Below, in pieces: positions 1 through 12,235 of a stretch of DNA of 64,000 bases. This DNA comes from Rhynchopus sp. YZ270_cl-10 (lineage: Eukaryota; Euglenozoa; Diplonemea; Diplonemida; Diplonemidae): positions 1,302,001-1,366,000 of the forward strand of contig OZ037862.1 in NCBI GenBank assembly GCA_964035575.1, read 5' to 3'. Every line of letters starts with the position of its first letter. Position 1 is the first letter of the stretch. The position numbers and the translations under genes were made by a program. The notes below the pieces were generated by a model that searched no databases, had not been told where the DNA came from, and was given only the letters and a program-made list of their open reading frames with translations.

Positions 1-223
<223 letters not shown>

Positions 224-1047
224 CTCTCCCAAATTCCCCAAACATAAGACGAAACAAAATATCATTTATTTCTTCCCTCTCCCCTTTTCCCTTCTCCCTG
301 CTGACAATAAAATACAGAAATTCATTTTTATTTTGTGCTTTCATCCGGGACTGGCAACGTAATGTGGGTCAGTCACTAAACAGATTATCAAACACCCGTC
401 ATGTATTTCTCAGCGTTTTTTTTTCTTCTCCCTCAAGGAGATTTATTTTTTTTTAGAAAAATACTTTCAGCTCCTGAATTGAAAGTATAAGTCTAAATAG
501 TCTTTCTCTTCCCCTTCTCCTTCTCCCCCACATTCATTTTCTAAGTATTTTTTTTTTTTTGAAGTGTGAAGAAAAATTCGGTCACAAAAGAACAGTCGAA
601 AACAACCCTTTGTTGTAAATCATTGTTTTTTTTTTTTTGATATTTTTTTTGCGAAAGAGACACGCTTATACGTACTATTCCTTTTTGTTTGATTTTTCAT
701 CTACGGTCGCCTTTTGCTTCCCCTAAGTATAGGTGTACAGTTCAAAGGTACAATTAGTAACGTTGTGTATGTTGTGTCTTTGCGAGGGAAACTAATAATA
801 TCAAAAAAAAAAAAAGGGGGCACGATTTCCGATGGGTTTGTGAATGTATTCTACTGTCTGGGTTTTAACCTTCATCTTTGTTCAGAACAAAAGAACCCCC
901 CATATCATCCACAGAACCACTTATAGGATGGCAAGGAGAGGGGGAAAAATTGATCAATTTTAGTCCCGTTGTTTTTAAACAGCGAGGCTTTTCAGTATGT
1001 CGCTATTAAAGGAACACTTATTTATTTCAAGGATTTCAAAAAATATA

Positions 1048-1086
1048 TTGAGTACAGATCTTGCACTAGGTTATTGTTGACACAAC
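1048..1086 (+). repeat. Type C micro-element, copy 1
   Basis: The copy starts TTGAGTACAGATC and ends in a GTTGACACAAC block directly followed by an A7 run. An A6 tract lies a few bases upstream. The same two ends with a variable middle occur at 25170, 39408 and 54423. It is about 40 bp and non-coding. Confidence 0.7.
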
Positions 1087-2333
1087 AAAAAAACAACTCA
1101 GCATGCCCTGGGTGTGTGGTGCAACGTGAAATGAAATAAACTAACGTTTGCTATTCGGTTGTATGAGAAGAGTGGCAAACTGCACGTGTCCCAATATTTT
1201 TCTTTTTAAGCATCCCGTTCCTGAAGACATTAGTCAGTGCAACACAAAGTGTTAAGTCCATACATTATTTAGGTGACGGACAGAATGACTTGAAAAGGGC
1301 AGGGCTCATGTTTTTTGGTATAAACAAAACAGATGGGAAAAAATAATTTTTCCCATCAATAAAACAGTTGGCAGGTCTTTTGTCTACAATAAAAGAGAAA
1401 ATATGTTGCTGTTTAGCTTTTCTTTTTTTTATACCAGTGTGTTCTGATAGCACCCTACAATTTTTCATATTTATTCCCCCCCCCTCCCTGCGTTTTACCT
1501 CTCTCTCTGAAACGGATGAGTTGTGCCTGTGAGGCCCTTTCGTCTGTTTAAGTTTTTTTTTTTTTGCTTTTTCTTCTTCTTCTTCTTCTTCTTATGGACC
1601 CCGTTAACGACCGATCTTGATCATCGCAAAAGAGATAAAAATGTAAAGACATCAGTGGAGCGCGCACCTCTGTGTCCATTAATAACAACCAAATATTTTG
1701 ACCCTCAATTTAAAGGAAAATGGATGCGTTCAACATAAAAAAAAAATTTTTAAGTTGTACAGTGAGTCATATTATGGCAACATTTTACGCGCTTTGAACA
1801 TTTTCTTTTAAAAGTGAGAAGAAGATGTGTGGGACCACTCTCAAGCCCCCATTCATTAGTATTCCCTTTATATTTGTTTTTCCTTTGCAGTATCTTCAAG
1901 ATTCTTTCTGACACATGGTCCGTTTTTTGCTTATTTCATGTGCACTCCAATGGTTTCCGGAGAGGACAATTTTGCACAGTGATTTCTACATTTCTTTTTT
2001 TTTGAACAATACGTATGAAGTTCAATTCATCTTTTCACGCTTTTTGGGAACCTTTTCTTATTTCTCCTTTATGATGCCTGCATTCGTACTTTAAAAAAAC
2101 GTGGTGATTTGGAAATCACTAAAAAAAAAAAAATCACATCGCCTGTTTTTGAGTTATTTTATTTCTTTTCCTGGAAACGAAGACGGGCAATTCCGTCCCG
2201 TTTTCAGGAAAGTTATCTTCATCATTTTTTTTTAAAAAAAATTTTTTTTGTGCCCTGCATTCGTTGAAGAGCGCTCATCAAAAAATAGGGTTCTGGTATC
2301 TCAACAAATGAGATTCTGGTATCTTTTCTTAAA

Positions 2334-2482
2334 GATGTGTATGCACACAGGGCATATTTCATCAACTGTTCTTTGTAAAAAATATTTTCTTTTTTCCATC
2401 TTTGATGCCATTTTTGCCACTTTAGGTATCTTCCCTTTTTTAACTTGTAAGATGTGTGTGCACAATGCGGCACAAATAATCT
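2334..2482 (+). repeat. Two type G hairpin micro-elements
   Basis: Positions 2334-2363 and 2451-2482 each contain a GATGTGT/TGCAC segment followed by a GGCA(C/T)A segment that can pair with it, then a closing ATC or ATCT. Related units with the loop CACGAGA(G) occur at 7627, 15807, 22399, 27136, 32706, 33330, 42969 and 44485. The role is unknown; the repeated small stem-loop is what is seen. Confidence 0.5.
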
Positions 2483-2703
2483 GACAATTTTTCTTCATTT
2501 TCGTTTCGTTAAGTGCCATCAGAGTAACTATTATTTCCTTGACCTACCTGCCCCTGTGGTGGGCAGATCTTATCTTGTGGTTTCCCTTTTCGTCAATTTT
2601 ATTTTTTTATTTATTTGAGTGCGACAAGTGTGTAATTTCGCTTGCACCTCAAATAAATCAAAAAAAAAGTCCTTTTTTCTTTCTCTCTAAAAAAAAACTG
2701 CAC

Positions 2704-2749
2704 AGTGACGACTGTCTATATGGCAGCTACACGAATACAGCAAATTATC
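2704..2749 (+). repeat. Type A micro-element, diverged copy
   Basis: A degenerate copy begins AGTGACGACTG, keeps GGCAGCTACAC and ends AAATTATC directly before a long A run. It matches the 3' half of the type A consensus best seen at 27584-27642. Confidence 0.45.
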
Positions 2750-2890
2750 AAAAAAAAAAAAAAAAAAAGAAAAAAAAAACATCAACAAAAAAAATTCTTC
2801 TCCTCGCATTTCCCTTTTATTTTGTACCCTTTTTCATTATTTTATCAATTGCTCATGGTGTATTACACACACAACGATTCTATAAAAAAC

Positions 2891-3308
2891 AAGTAATTGC
2901 TATCGGAAAAAAAACGGGGTGTGTAGAAATAATCTACAACACGCCCAGCATTCTGCTCTTCTGTAGGTATGCTAACGCTCTTCGTACGCTGCCAGACCCA
3001 CTGGGACGCCAGCATCTGAAATGTTCAAGAAGGGGGGCTGTCCTCTTCGTCCAGCACCATCTGCTCGACAGCGTTGTTAGACGTCGGCTCGGCAGGCTCG
3101 GCGTGTTCCAGCTCGTTTTTGCCCACAGGCTCCCCACATTGTCGTCGTCGTTGGAGCAGTGCGGAAGGAACACAGAATGCACAGACTACAACACATCGAT
3201 CACACCAGGCACATCAGCACCTCCAGCAAATCGCCAGGATGCTACGGTGGTTTCGAAAATCGCGCGGAGTTTTCCACAGCACACCCCGTTTTTTCTTAGC
3301 AATTACTT
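2891..3308. mobile_element. Small inverted-repeat element with GC-richer centre
   Basis: Left end 2891-2922 (AAGTAATTGCTATCGG, then A-run, then ACGGGGTGTG) is the inverted complement of 3280-3308 (CACACCCCG, then T-run, then CTTAGCAATTACTT) with a few mismatches. The enclosed ~360 bp is clearly richer in G+C than its surroundings. On the minus strand it has a short acidic reading frame ending near 3020, without recognisable homology. I see no target-site duplication. It is a MITE-like or foldback element that may have captured unrelated sequence. Confidence 0.55.
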
Positions 3309-3311
3309 GTC

Positions 3312-4700
3312 CTTGTTGTTATTGTTGTTTTCAACCACCTTCCTTCAACCCTTGTAGGGATCATTTGTTATTTTTTTCGCGAAAACATGAAATTACACAT
3401 TTCAAGAGAACAAATTAAAAAGGGCCCTTATTTGCATTTTTGGGATTCACCCGTGCAGTGGTGGGGTCAATCTCGAAAATTGGACAATTTTTTGACCACT
3501 TAAATTTTGAGAAATATGAGCCCGGTTCCTTATACGTGGGGCCCATTTTCGGCTAAAATTTTCCTCAAAATCTGGTTTTGTAAAATTGACCCTTTCCCCC
3601 CCCCACATCGATCTATTCAAAAAAAATATTTATTTATCAAAAACCCCCCACATCGATTTCAATACTATACCTTACTTCACCTACGGTTGCCCTTACAGGG
3701 GGGGTGAAGGAAGGTAAGTTGAAAAGCACATAAGTTTAGTGCACCCTATTATACCTTCTATTCAACAGAAAGTATATGGGGTAAAAAAAATAAGTTTTTC
3801 CCTGCCTCTTCAAACAAAAAATTATAACACAAAACAAAAAAAACAAAAATGAGTACTGTATCACCAACTCGCTGCGTAGTAATAATTTGTCGACAAACAA
3901 GAAAGAATAGTGGTAGTCCTTTCCACCCTCAGCAAATGATTACAAAAAAAAATAAATAAAGTTTTTCTCTCCTGATTACACTGTCCATTGCTTGAGATTG
4001 GCTATGTTCAGAAAAAAGGAAAGTGGAGATTGCACAACTGTGGCAACACAAACGAGGCAACTCCACTCCAACAAATTATCAAAAAAAAAATAATCAAAAC
4101 ACACATAACACCCCATCAGAACATTTTAAATGGAATTAAACCTCCGAACATCAAAAGTAATGCTTTTTTGTGGTGTTGGGGATGTGATAATGTTGAGAGG
4201 ATAAGAGAAGACAAAAAAACGGGCTGTTCCTCCCAAAAGTGTCTTTGGACACGTCAATAGAGGGGCAAAGTCTGTTTTTTTTCTTTTTTTCTGTCTTTTT
4301 CTTCTTCTCTCTTTCTTTCACCTCATGAAATGAAGGAAATAGAAACAAAGCATTTTGAACACACTTTGCGGTTCTGGGACGTACGAGGTGTGTGCGTTTC
4401 ACCACAACCTCCCCCATGGGTTTTATCGTGTGATATGAGTGTTTAAGTTTCTATTTCTTTGTTATTCTTTTTGTGTCACCTCGAGGGAGTTCAAAGGTAG
4501 TTCTGATTTCCTTGTAGATACGCAGAGACGTTGCATCACCCCATGCAAAGAGACAAAAACAAAACAGCAACACAAAGAGAACCAAACCATTTCTCCCTCT
4601 TTTTTTACGTACTTTTTGACATGCAAAGAGACAAAAGAGGGGGGGAAAAACAAAAAATACTTCAACCCACACAACGATTTTTTTTTTTTTTTGTTGTTTC
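3312..4700. other. Non-coding stretch
   Basis: No gene is supported. It contains one good type A micro-element (4022-4080) and, near 3735-3775, a diverged copy of the repeat with TTTAGTGCACCCTATTATAC that is seen better at 40155-40210. The rest is poly-A/T-rich DNA. Confidence 0.65.
4022..4080 (+). repeat. Type A micro-element
   Basis: The copy runs from AGTGGAGATTGCACAACTG to CAAATTATC and is followed at once by a ten-A run, with an A6 tract just upstream. It is nearly identical to the copies at 14320, 21742, 27584 and 32567. It is 59 bp, non-coding and on the + strand. Confidence 0.85.
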
Positions 4701-4703
4701 TCC

Positions 4704-4815
4704 CAGGGCGTTCGCCCCGGGGCGAAAAATATTTTTTTTCGTTAAAAAAATCTTTTCCTGAAAAAATGACATTTTATTTCGCCCCAGGGCTTCGCCCCAC
4801 CGGGGCGAAACCCTG
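4704..4815. repeat. Inverted repeat with TTCGCCCCGG motifs
   Basis: Left end CAGGGCGTTCGCCCCGGGGC and the inverted right end (CAGGGTTTCGCCCCGG on the opposite strand) enclose ~110 bp. The self-complementary block TTCGCCCCGGGGCGAA recurs in both arms. CAGGG ends are typical of hAT elements, but no 8-bp duplication is visible, so the superfamily is open. It is a strong hairpin-former in otherwise AT-rich DNA. Confidence 0.6.
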
Positions 4816-7680
4816 TATAAATAAATAAATAAATAAAAAAAAAAAGGGGGGAAAAAAAAAATGAGAGAGAGATTTCTCCCCCCCAACCTGTCGACCCCCC
4901 CGGAGGGGGGGTCGCAGAGGGGGTGTCCACTGTACTCAAAATCATCCGCAAACCCGCCTGCCGTGAAAGTAAGTTTCCCCAGCACTCCCGCTCGCTCCTC
5001 AATCCTGCAGTCTGCTGAAGGTGTCACTACTCGTGTCAACTCTACCTTCAACGGCAGAGAGACGTTTTAGTTGATTGAAAATAATCAAACTAAGGATGAA
5101 GTCTCATATGACAGATGCCTCTCTCTTGTACATCTGTTTGATTAAACAGCACAAAGAGACCCTCAGTGAGGGGGGGATTGATGAAATTCTCCATCGTTTT
5201 GCTGGTTTTAGTGCTGGGGAAGGGATCACGCGCAAATCGCAATTTTTTTTCGACCACTCAGTACCGGGGATTCACCCCCACGAACTAGCTTCTCTCCGGC
5301 GGGAAAATTTTTTTTGACCTATTTTAAGCACTAGTAAAAAAGCAAAAATTTCGGGTTTTTTGGCATTTCGCCACGATCAGGAAAAAACGATGGCGATAGC
5401 GAACGCCCTGGTTTCTCCGGTTCCGGTCACGCCATGTAAGGCAAAATATGCAAAAGAAGCAAAATGCAATACTAACCGCGTTGACCTACTATCCAGGAAG
5501 ACTTACTCCTGAGAGAGACAGAGAGAACAACGACAAAGCCTCTCTCCCCGAGTGGCGTGTTTTTTTTTTTTTTTTGTACTTCTGCTGTGTTCCATCAACC
5601 CCCCTTGACATTTCTTTGTTTTTTTTGATTTTTTGACTAAAATGTCTTTTGCTCCATCTTCTGCATTTGGAGAGGGGACATTCAATGGGACCTTTTTCTC
5701 AATCCAGAGCTCGCTCCAGTGAAGTATGAATGGAAGTGCCTGTAAGCTAACAACTCTTCGGAAGATGGGCCGCCGGCTGACGACCGGTTGTGATCGCCCC
5801 CGTTCACACGGTACGGACAAAGTCCTTTGGTTTCTTTTTCACATCTTCGGTTGTTGGCCGCAGGGTATTTGCTTTTATCAGGGGCTGGCATCGTGGTGGG
5901 AGGTGTGTGCATCAAAAAAGTATACCATTGTTGTTAAGAAGAGAGGTGTGTGTGTACGTGTGTGGCCCTACATAATCATCTTGGTTTTATTTCTTGTGTG
6001 CTTTCTCGAAGGGAAAGTATATGATATCTTTTTGCTGAAGCGAATATTTTTCACTCCCTGTTTCCTCGACCCTTGGCTCCGGTTTAAATTTTTTGTCTTT
6101 TTTATTTTTGCTTATTTTGCTGTCTTGTCGTTGGCTTGAGAAACTATTTTTTGTGCTCAGTGAAGCACAAAAACCTTTTTGTTTCTTTTCATTTCACCCT
6201 TCACGTGGAATGGCAAGCATTACAACTACCCCTCTCCTATCGTTTCCAGCTAGCAGTTTAGTGTCTTTTATTTGTCTAGGACCAAACAAAGCAAAAACAA
6301 ATTTAAGTCAGCAAAGCAAACAGAAATATACAAGCGAAGCCTTACCGCGAGATGCCCACCCACCCCCTAACCCAAATATCAATACAAACCATATCCAACA
6401 AAAAAAAAAGTTACGACAATTTTGATGGGTGAGAGAACCGTGACCTGGTTATCGGGTATACCAGGTTTTTATGACGGTTTTTTGTCGATGAAGTGCCGGT
6501 TATTATTCGGTAATATATTTTTTTACCCTGAAAATACTTTGGGAGTGTTTTTGAGTTCTCTCGCTCCCGTTTTTTTTTTTGTTGTGCACAACGCGTGTTT
6601 TAAGGTCAAGAAAAGGTTTTATTTTATTCGGCAACTCGATTATCTGAGAACTCTTGACATTGACCAAAACCCGTTGATACTCCAGGGTATTCGTAAACTG
6701 GTTTCATCCATAAACACATTCAAAAAAAAACAAAAAAGGTATTTCACCACAATACGTACGGAAGGGACGGGAGAACAAATATATCAGTTATCAACGGACA
6801 TTTTACCCGTCTTTTAATGACGAAAGCAGTAAATGTCTTTTTTAACGATAAACTCCCCTTTTACCTAACCGAGTTTACAACTTACAAGCACACACTCAAA
6901 AAAAGAAGAAAAAAAAGGGTGGTATGACATTGTTCTTTCCATAGAGCCTTCAAAATGTTATACTTTCTCTTCTTTTTGTTCTTTTTTAGCGATTTTTTGT
7001 CTATTCTATTGTAAAAAAAAAACAACAAAATTTCACAATCCTCTTTTCCCTGCTTTTCACCATTTTCCCCGTTTCCTCTCTCTCTCTCTCTTCTCTCGAC
7101 TTCTCACCCAGATTCAAACCAACCCGCAGCGACATGAAAATGTTTTTTGTTTTTTTGAAAAACATATACCCTTCAGTCAGCTGTCCCCTCTCTTGCTTCG
7201 GTGTGTTCTGTACGCACCCCCATTTGTCGTTTTTTTCTTTTCTTTTCCTTTTTTTTCACCCTCAAGATATTATCGCCTGACAGCATTCTTTCAACAGTTG
7301 CCTCTCACCCTCTCTCAGTGGCTTAAGCATTATTTTGAGGTTTAAGTTCTTTTTTCTTTTCATTCATGGTTGGGCAGTGCCTGCATCAACAACTATTCTT
7401 TTCGATGTGTGCCCCCCAAAAAAATCCGCTTTGCGCATCTTTCAAGTTGTTCTTTTATGTATCCATTTCCCCCGTCAGCTTCCCCAAGAACAAGAAAATA
7501 GTAAACCCTGATGGTACCTCCCCCCTTCATCTGACGTTACCAAAAAGGTGTACTGTTAGGTTTTGTTCCCCTTTTTAGTGTCTTGTTATACATTACCACA
7601 CCCCAGAAATTTTCTTGTTTTTTTGCGAGATGCGTGTACACCAGAGGTGTATATTCATCAAAAAAAAAATTTTTCCCCCT
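4816..7680. other. Non-coding stretch
   Basis: No gene is supported. A GC hairpin (GTCGACCCCCCC/GGGGGGGTCG) lies near 4889-4912, and an AAAT microsatellite near 4818. Open frames of 60-137 codons are low-complexity and lack family features. Confidence 0.6.
7627..7659 (+). repeat. Type G hairpin micro-element
   Basis: GAGATGCGTGTACACCAGAG is followed by GTGTATATTCATC. The GTGTACAC core and the flanking GATG...CATC pair as a small stem-loop. It belongs to the group described at 2334. Confidence 0.45.
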
Positions 7681-7690
7681 ATGTTTCCCC

Positions 7691-7873
7691 ACGGATGCTG
7701 CCAGATCTGGCCAGATTTGGGGGCCAATTTCCCAGATCTGGCTCGTTTTCCAGATGTGGAGATCTTGTTTCCAGATCTGGCCAGATCTGGCCAGATCTGG
7801 GAATCTGGGAAATTTTTTTTTTTCAAAAAAAAAAAACCCCCCCAGATCTGGCCAGATCTGGAAATCTGGCCAG
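7691..7873. mobile_element. Foldback-like element built on CCAGATCTGG (copy 1)
   Basis: The self-complementary decamer CCAGATCTGG and close variants recur many times. The left end reads ACGGATGCTGCCAGATCTGG; the same terminus appears inverted at the right end of the related copy (10676-10846). Both copies share a central TCTGGGAAATT, T-run, A-run segment. There is no coding capacity. It is most likely a non-autonomous DNA element or a satellite-bearing foldback; the exact right end is unclear. Confidence 0.6.
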
Positions 7874-7939
7874 TTTTTTTTTTTTTTCTCAGATTTCTGG
7901 CTATTGTCTCCCAGGGAAAGGGACTCTCGAATTTTTTTT

Positions 7940-8660
7940 TTCGCCCTAAATAGGGCTAATTTCGACGATTTGAGGCCATTTAAAGCAAAATTTGGCACTT
8001 TTGAGCATCTGTGGGGGTCTAAAACGTGGTTTTGCGAACCCGAAATTTCGTGGTTTTTACCAAAGACAAGTCGATTTTTGAAAAATCCCGAAAAAAAAAA
8101 TTTTTTTTATCCGGGAAAATTTTGACCCCTGAGTAGGGTTTTTGTGCACCAAAAAGTGCAAAAAAAACGCAAGAGTCGGGTGTTTTGACGATCTGGGGTA
8201 CCGCCATATGCACTACAGGGGCCCACAATTTCGACTTTTTCTTAGCAATTTCCTTCATAATTTTTTTTTTCGATTTTTGGCAAAGGCAAATCTCAGGCAA
8301 AAAAAATTCACCCCTGATAGTGGGTCCATGGGTGTCCAAAGATGCCAAAAACACAAAATTTTTGATGTTTTGACCATCTGTGGGCGCCTAAAACGCACTT
8401 CTCTGCCCAAAAAATGAATATCGATTTTTCCTTAGCGTTTTTATAGACGTGGTTTTTGGGTATTTTTTCGCAAAGGGAAAAAAAAAATATCAACCAAAAT
8501 AGTGGGTCCTTGGGTGACCAAAAATGCAAAAAAAACGCATTTTTTTGGTGTTTTGACCCTTCAGAACCACCCAAAACGCACTTTTGTGTACCAAAACACG
8601 CATATTTCACATTTCCTTAGCAATTCCTTCACAAGTGCAAGGTGATTTTTGACCAAACTA
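7940..8660. repeat. Four degenerate ~185-bp tandem repeats
   Basis: The phrase (A/G)TAGGGT or AGTGGGTCC followed by a CC-AAAA-TGC-AAAA-CGC block recurs at about 7947, 8132, 8320 and 8502, giving spacings near 185, 188 and 182 bp. Each unit continues with TTTTGACSATCTG, then AAACGCAC and a CTTAGCAATTTCCTT-type tail. The units are strongly diverged, so this is an old satellite-like array. No gene lies in it. Confidence 0.65.
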
Positions 8661-8725
8661 ATTTTGTGCACTTTTTTTGTGGTCACGTGACGCTAAAATC
8701 CTCTCCGTGATGCGAGAATTACATG

Positions 8726-9663
8726 TGAGAATGCGATAATGATTCTCGCGTGCGAACGCCCAAAACCACGAAGGAGGACGCAAGCAAGGCTTCAGTGCAC
8801 TTAGGTACAGGATGCGTCGTTTTCAGTTACAAAAAAGGGTACTGTGAAGCGGTTGAGGCACACACAGACCCGTTGCAAAATGCATCTGGGACCCACGCTA
8901 GACCCCCTAAAAGCTGTAAAACCATATATTTCCATCTCGCGACCCCAGCGGATGTGGACTGAGGTGTTTTTTTTTGGGTGTTTAGAAAGGTTTTTGTCCG
9001 ATTGGAGAATTTTTTCGGTAAGTGTTGCATTTTGTCCCCCTGAGTGTGCACTCAGAAAACACTCATCAATAAAACGACCTTTCTGTTCGGTAAAAAATAG
9101 TTATTTTCTATGGGTTTGTCGTGCAGTGATGTTCTTTGTACCTGGAGAGTGGGCCGAGTGCAAGGTATGTTTTTAACCCCCCGGTTTTCTCCCTTTTCGA
9201 CATGACCGCTATTTTTTTGATAAAACAACTTGTTGTCAATTCTAAAAAGATTGGAGGCAGCGCTGCAGGGCAAACAAAACGGATTGAAAAAAACAGAAGC
9301 TTGCTTGTTTTCTTTGAGTACTCAATTAACCACAACAACCGTACTTCAGTTTAACATATTTTTTCACCTTTTTGTTTTCCCGGCTTTGAGCGCACAAACA
9401 AAAGACCCGATCTTTTTAGCTATTTTTTTTTTTTTTTGTCTACAAAAATGTCACTTTTACGTTTAAGGGGTACGGGGCGGCTTCTTGTTTGTTTTTTTGT
9501 TGTAGTCTCTACTTTTACATTCAATTTCTCTTAACAGGTACCCGAACCTACGACCCTTCATCGTGACAGCGAAGCAGTGCCGACGGAAGAGCTGGTGCAA
9601 TTATTTCAAAACCAGGTGGCGATCGTAAAAGTCGGGTTTATATACCAACTTTTCCATTGTTAA
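8726..9663 (+). other. Exon-like blocks: possible multi-exon gene or pseudogene
   Basis: Several protein-like blocks stand in line with good splice signals. Block i (about 8729-8959) is 77 open codons with coding-like codon use (LGTGCVVFSYKKGYCEAVEA within it) ending at TGA. Block ii (8986-9017) lies between a TTTAG acceptor and a GTAAGT donor. Block iii (9127-9164, MFFVPGEWAECK) lies between GTGCAG and GTATGT. Block iv (9269-9340) lies between CTGCAG and GTACTT. Block v (9538-9663, VPEPTTLHRDSEAVPTEELV and on to a stop) follows TTAACAG. Blocks ii to v join in frame; block i does not join cleanly, so the locus may be decayed or my boundaries wrong. I recognise no family. Parts recur at 34083-34288 and, inverted, at 43217-43279. 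Confidence 0.3.
9212..9417 (+). repeat. 206-bp dispersed repeat, copy 1
   Basis: This segment matches 34083-34288 over 206 bp without gaps and with about two substitutions, so the duplication is recent. It overlaps exon-like block iv. One substitution turns CAA in the block iv frame here into TAA in the other copy. Confidence 0.9.
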
Positions 9664-10640
9664 CCCATAGACCACCCTAATTATTATGAAACTCTTAGTC
9701 AGTCACTGCTATAGCCATTTAACCCAGGGAGCATAGCTAGTGCAAGAAATTCGACTTCGGGATCCGGAAAGTCTGTCCTCTGCTCTTGCGGAGGACTAGG
9801 CACAAGAAAATATTGCGTTCCCCCAGAAAACCAATTTTTGTCAGAGTAATTTTTGCCCAGGGCATGCTCTTGAAGCATGGCGGCTTGGTGTGAGAAGGGG
9901 CAGTGTGTTGTTTTGTTCTAGATTTCAACGGTTGTTAGAACGAGTCAAGTGGATGCTTATCTAAACACTGACTTTAGTACAGACCCGAGAGATCACACAT
10001 GACTTTGAGGAAAGAACAAAGCAATGCATCTGTACCCGCACGCCAGGTTGTAGTTACTTCAGAATTTTCTTAAGTTTGCATGAACGAGGAGGGGCGAATC
10101 ATTCTTCGGGAACCATTAGCTGTATACCATGGAATGATTTTCTCAAAAACACCACGTGGGGGCTGAATTCAATCCCTTAAGAATTGCGAATTCAGCCTTT
10201 GTAGAAGGTACGTCTTACTTGTACTTGTACTTGTATGCCGTGTCCACCCTTCTCGACCTTACCGGTTCACATGTACGAATAATATTAGGCAGTGGTAACA
10301 CCCTTCTCAATTGTGCAAACTTAAGAATTTTCTGCTGGAACTTACCAAAATCGATTTTCTTTCACCCCAAACACCCGCAACACCCCACCTGCTACTTCGG
10401 TAGCCTGTGTTGTTGGGAGTTGGTTCTCATGTTGATCCCCAGTGTTTTGCACTGCTTCTTCTGAGCCCAACGCTGTTTGGCCTGTCGACGTAATAAATAC
10501 GAAGACAGGGCGGCGGTGCCAACAATTTTCCGATGATGTAACGTTTATCTGATTGATTTATCGTTTGATATACCTTGTGTGTCCTACTTCGTAACTTGCA
10601 CACACGAGCAACGTATATTGAACGGTACTTCAAGCGATAC
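9664..10640. other. Balanced-composition stretch without a gene
   Basis: About 1 kb is unusually free of poly-A/T tracts compared with its surroundings. It has no frame above ~100 codons and no family features. Small inverted repeats are present (for example around 10165-10200, AATTC...GAATTC). It could be the continuation of the exon-like locus to its left, an old element, or a non-coding RNA locus; I cannot tell which. Confidence 0.4.
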
Positions 10641-10675
10641 TTCGTTATGTCATTGGGGTACCTGGAAAAAAAAAT

Positions 10676-10846
10676 TTTCCCAGACGTCCCAGATCTCCCA
10701 GATTTGGCCAGATCTGGCCAGATCTGGCCAGATCTGGGACGTCTGGGAAAATTTTTTTTTCAAAAAAAAAAAATTTTTTTTCCAGATCTGGCCAGATCTG
10801 GGCGGCCCAGATCTGGAGATCTGGCCAGATCTGGCAGCATCCGTGG
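10676..10846. mobile_element. Foldback-like element built on CCAGATCTGG (copy 2)
   Basis: A second dense cluster of CCAGATCTGG decamers has inner arms GGGACGTCTGGGAAAATT and, inverted, AATTTTCCCAGACGTCCC. Its right end CCAGATCTGGCAGCATCCGT is the inverted form of the left end of the copy at 7691. The shared terminus and shared centre show a common family. Confidence 0.6.
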
Positions 10847-12235
10847 AATTTCCCTCTCCCGTTTTGATTTTTTTTTTTATACAAATCCCGTGTCTTTTTT
10901 TTTAACTCGTTTTACCCAAAACAAAAAACACCCCACACCTTCACAAAAAAGTTCCCCACAACAACTCGAACACCTAATTTTTTTTTTTAAAGGGGGTTTT
11001 CCGTCATCACATCCTGTGTACACTATAAAAAAAATGTTTGTTTGCATAAAAAAATAGCTAGTTTCCCCTTTCTATACATACCCTGGGGGTGTGCCGTTTT
11101 TCTTATTTGTTTGTTGCCCTTCCGTCGGGAGGGGTGCATCAATGAAACATGGTCCACATTGTTACCAGGGTTCTGATTGTAGTAGGGCTATTTCTTTTGG
11201 GGTTTCCCCTCTAACTGTTCAACGAACTATAAAAAGTTATTACGTTCTGTAGATAGATAAAACCCACATTAAACTCAAACGTCATTTATTCTGTTATAAT
11301 ATGACACGAAAAAAAGCTGTCTCTTTCTTTGCGGGAGAGAGACAAAAAAAAAAGTCATCATCATACCTGCTTGCATTTCTGAACCCGTTCTCTCTCTGTC
11401 CCTCTACTCTGCCTCTCTGTTTATGAGTTTCCCCTAAAAATGCATCTTCCCACATTATTTCAAAAGCAAAAATCAAAAAAAAAAAAAATCCGTTTTTTTT
11501 GGAGCGAAGTGATTGTCGACACAACAAAAAAAAGAAGACGACATTCTCGGATGTCTAGTACTGGACTCTACAACTCTGATCCATCCTGAGCAGGTGATGG
11601 TCGATAAACAAATAACAAAGACAACAACAACAACAACAAAACTTCGTAACAATTCCATTTGTCTCCCTACAGTATCTCCCTTCACCCCTTTGAGTTTCAC
11701 TAAACATCTCGTCGATTACTCAAACAACCAATACCGTCATGAGGAATTTTCATCCTCCAACTTTTCTTTGTTAAGGTGACTAAGGTAAGGCTTAGGATCA
11801 TCTTTCCATTTTATTTATTTTTTTTTTTTGAAAAAATTATCGTGTGCGTAAAATGTTAGAACGGTACTAGAGTTGAGAATCTGACTCATTTGTTTGGAAT
11901 CCCCTACGTTAGTGCTTGCCTGCATAGTGTTCTTTTCAAGATGACTTGGAGGAGATGCTTATGGTCATCTTGTAAACGTTTTCTTCTTTTTTTTTTTTTC
12001 CTCCCTCAGTGCGTATGCCCTTAAGGGTGTGTTGCCCCTCATCACAACTCTGTCAGCTTCACCCTTTTTCTCATCCCGAAGTGGTTCCGTGAAAACTATT
12101 TTTCTACAAATTAATTTGCATAAAAACATTGCATAGAAATCAACGATAACTGTCCGACATTTACTTTTTTTTTAAAAAATATGCTATTAGTGAAGCACTG
12201 TGTCACTAAATAACCAACCAAAAATAAAATAAAAA

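Noticed and set aside
2539-3357. A 272-codon + strand frame and overlapping frames on both strands
   Set aside because: It runs through poly-A/T tracts and a small inverted-repeat element. The GC-richer part is bounded by inverted repeats and has no family features in any frame.
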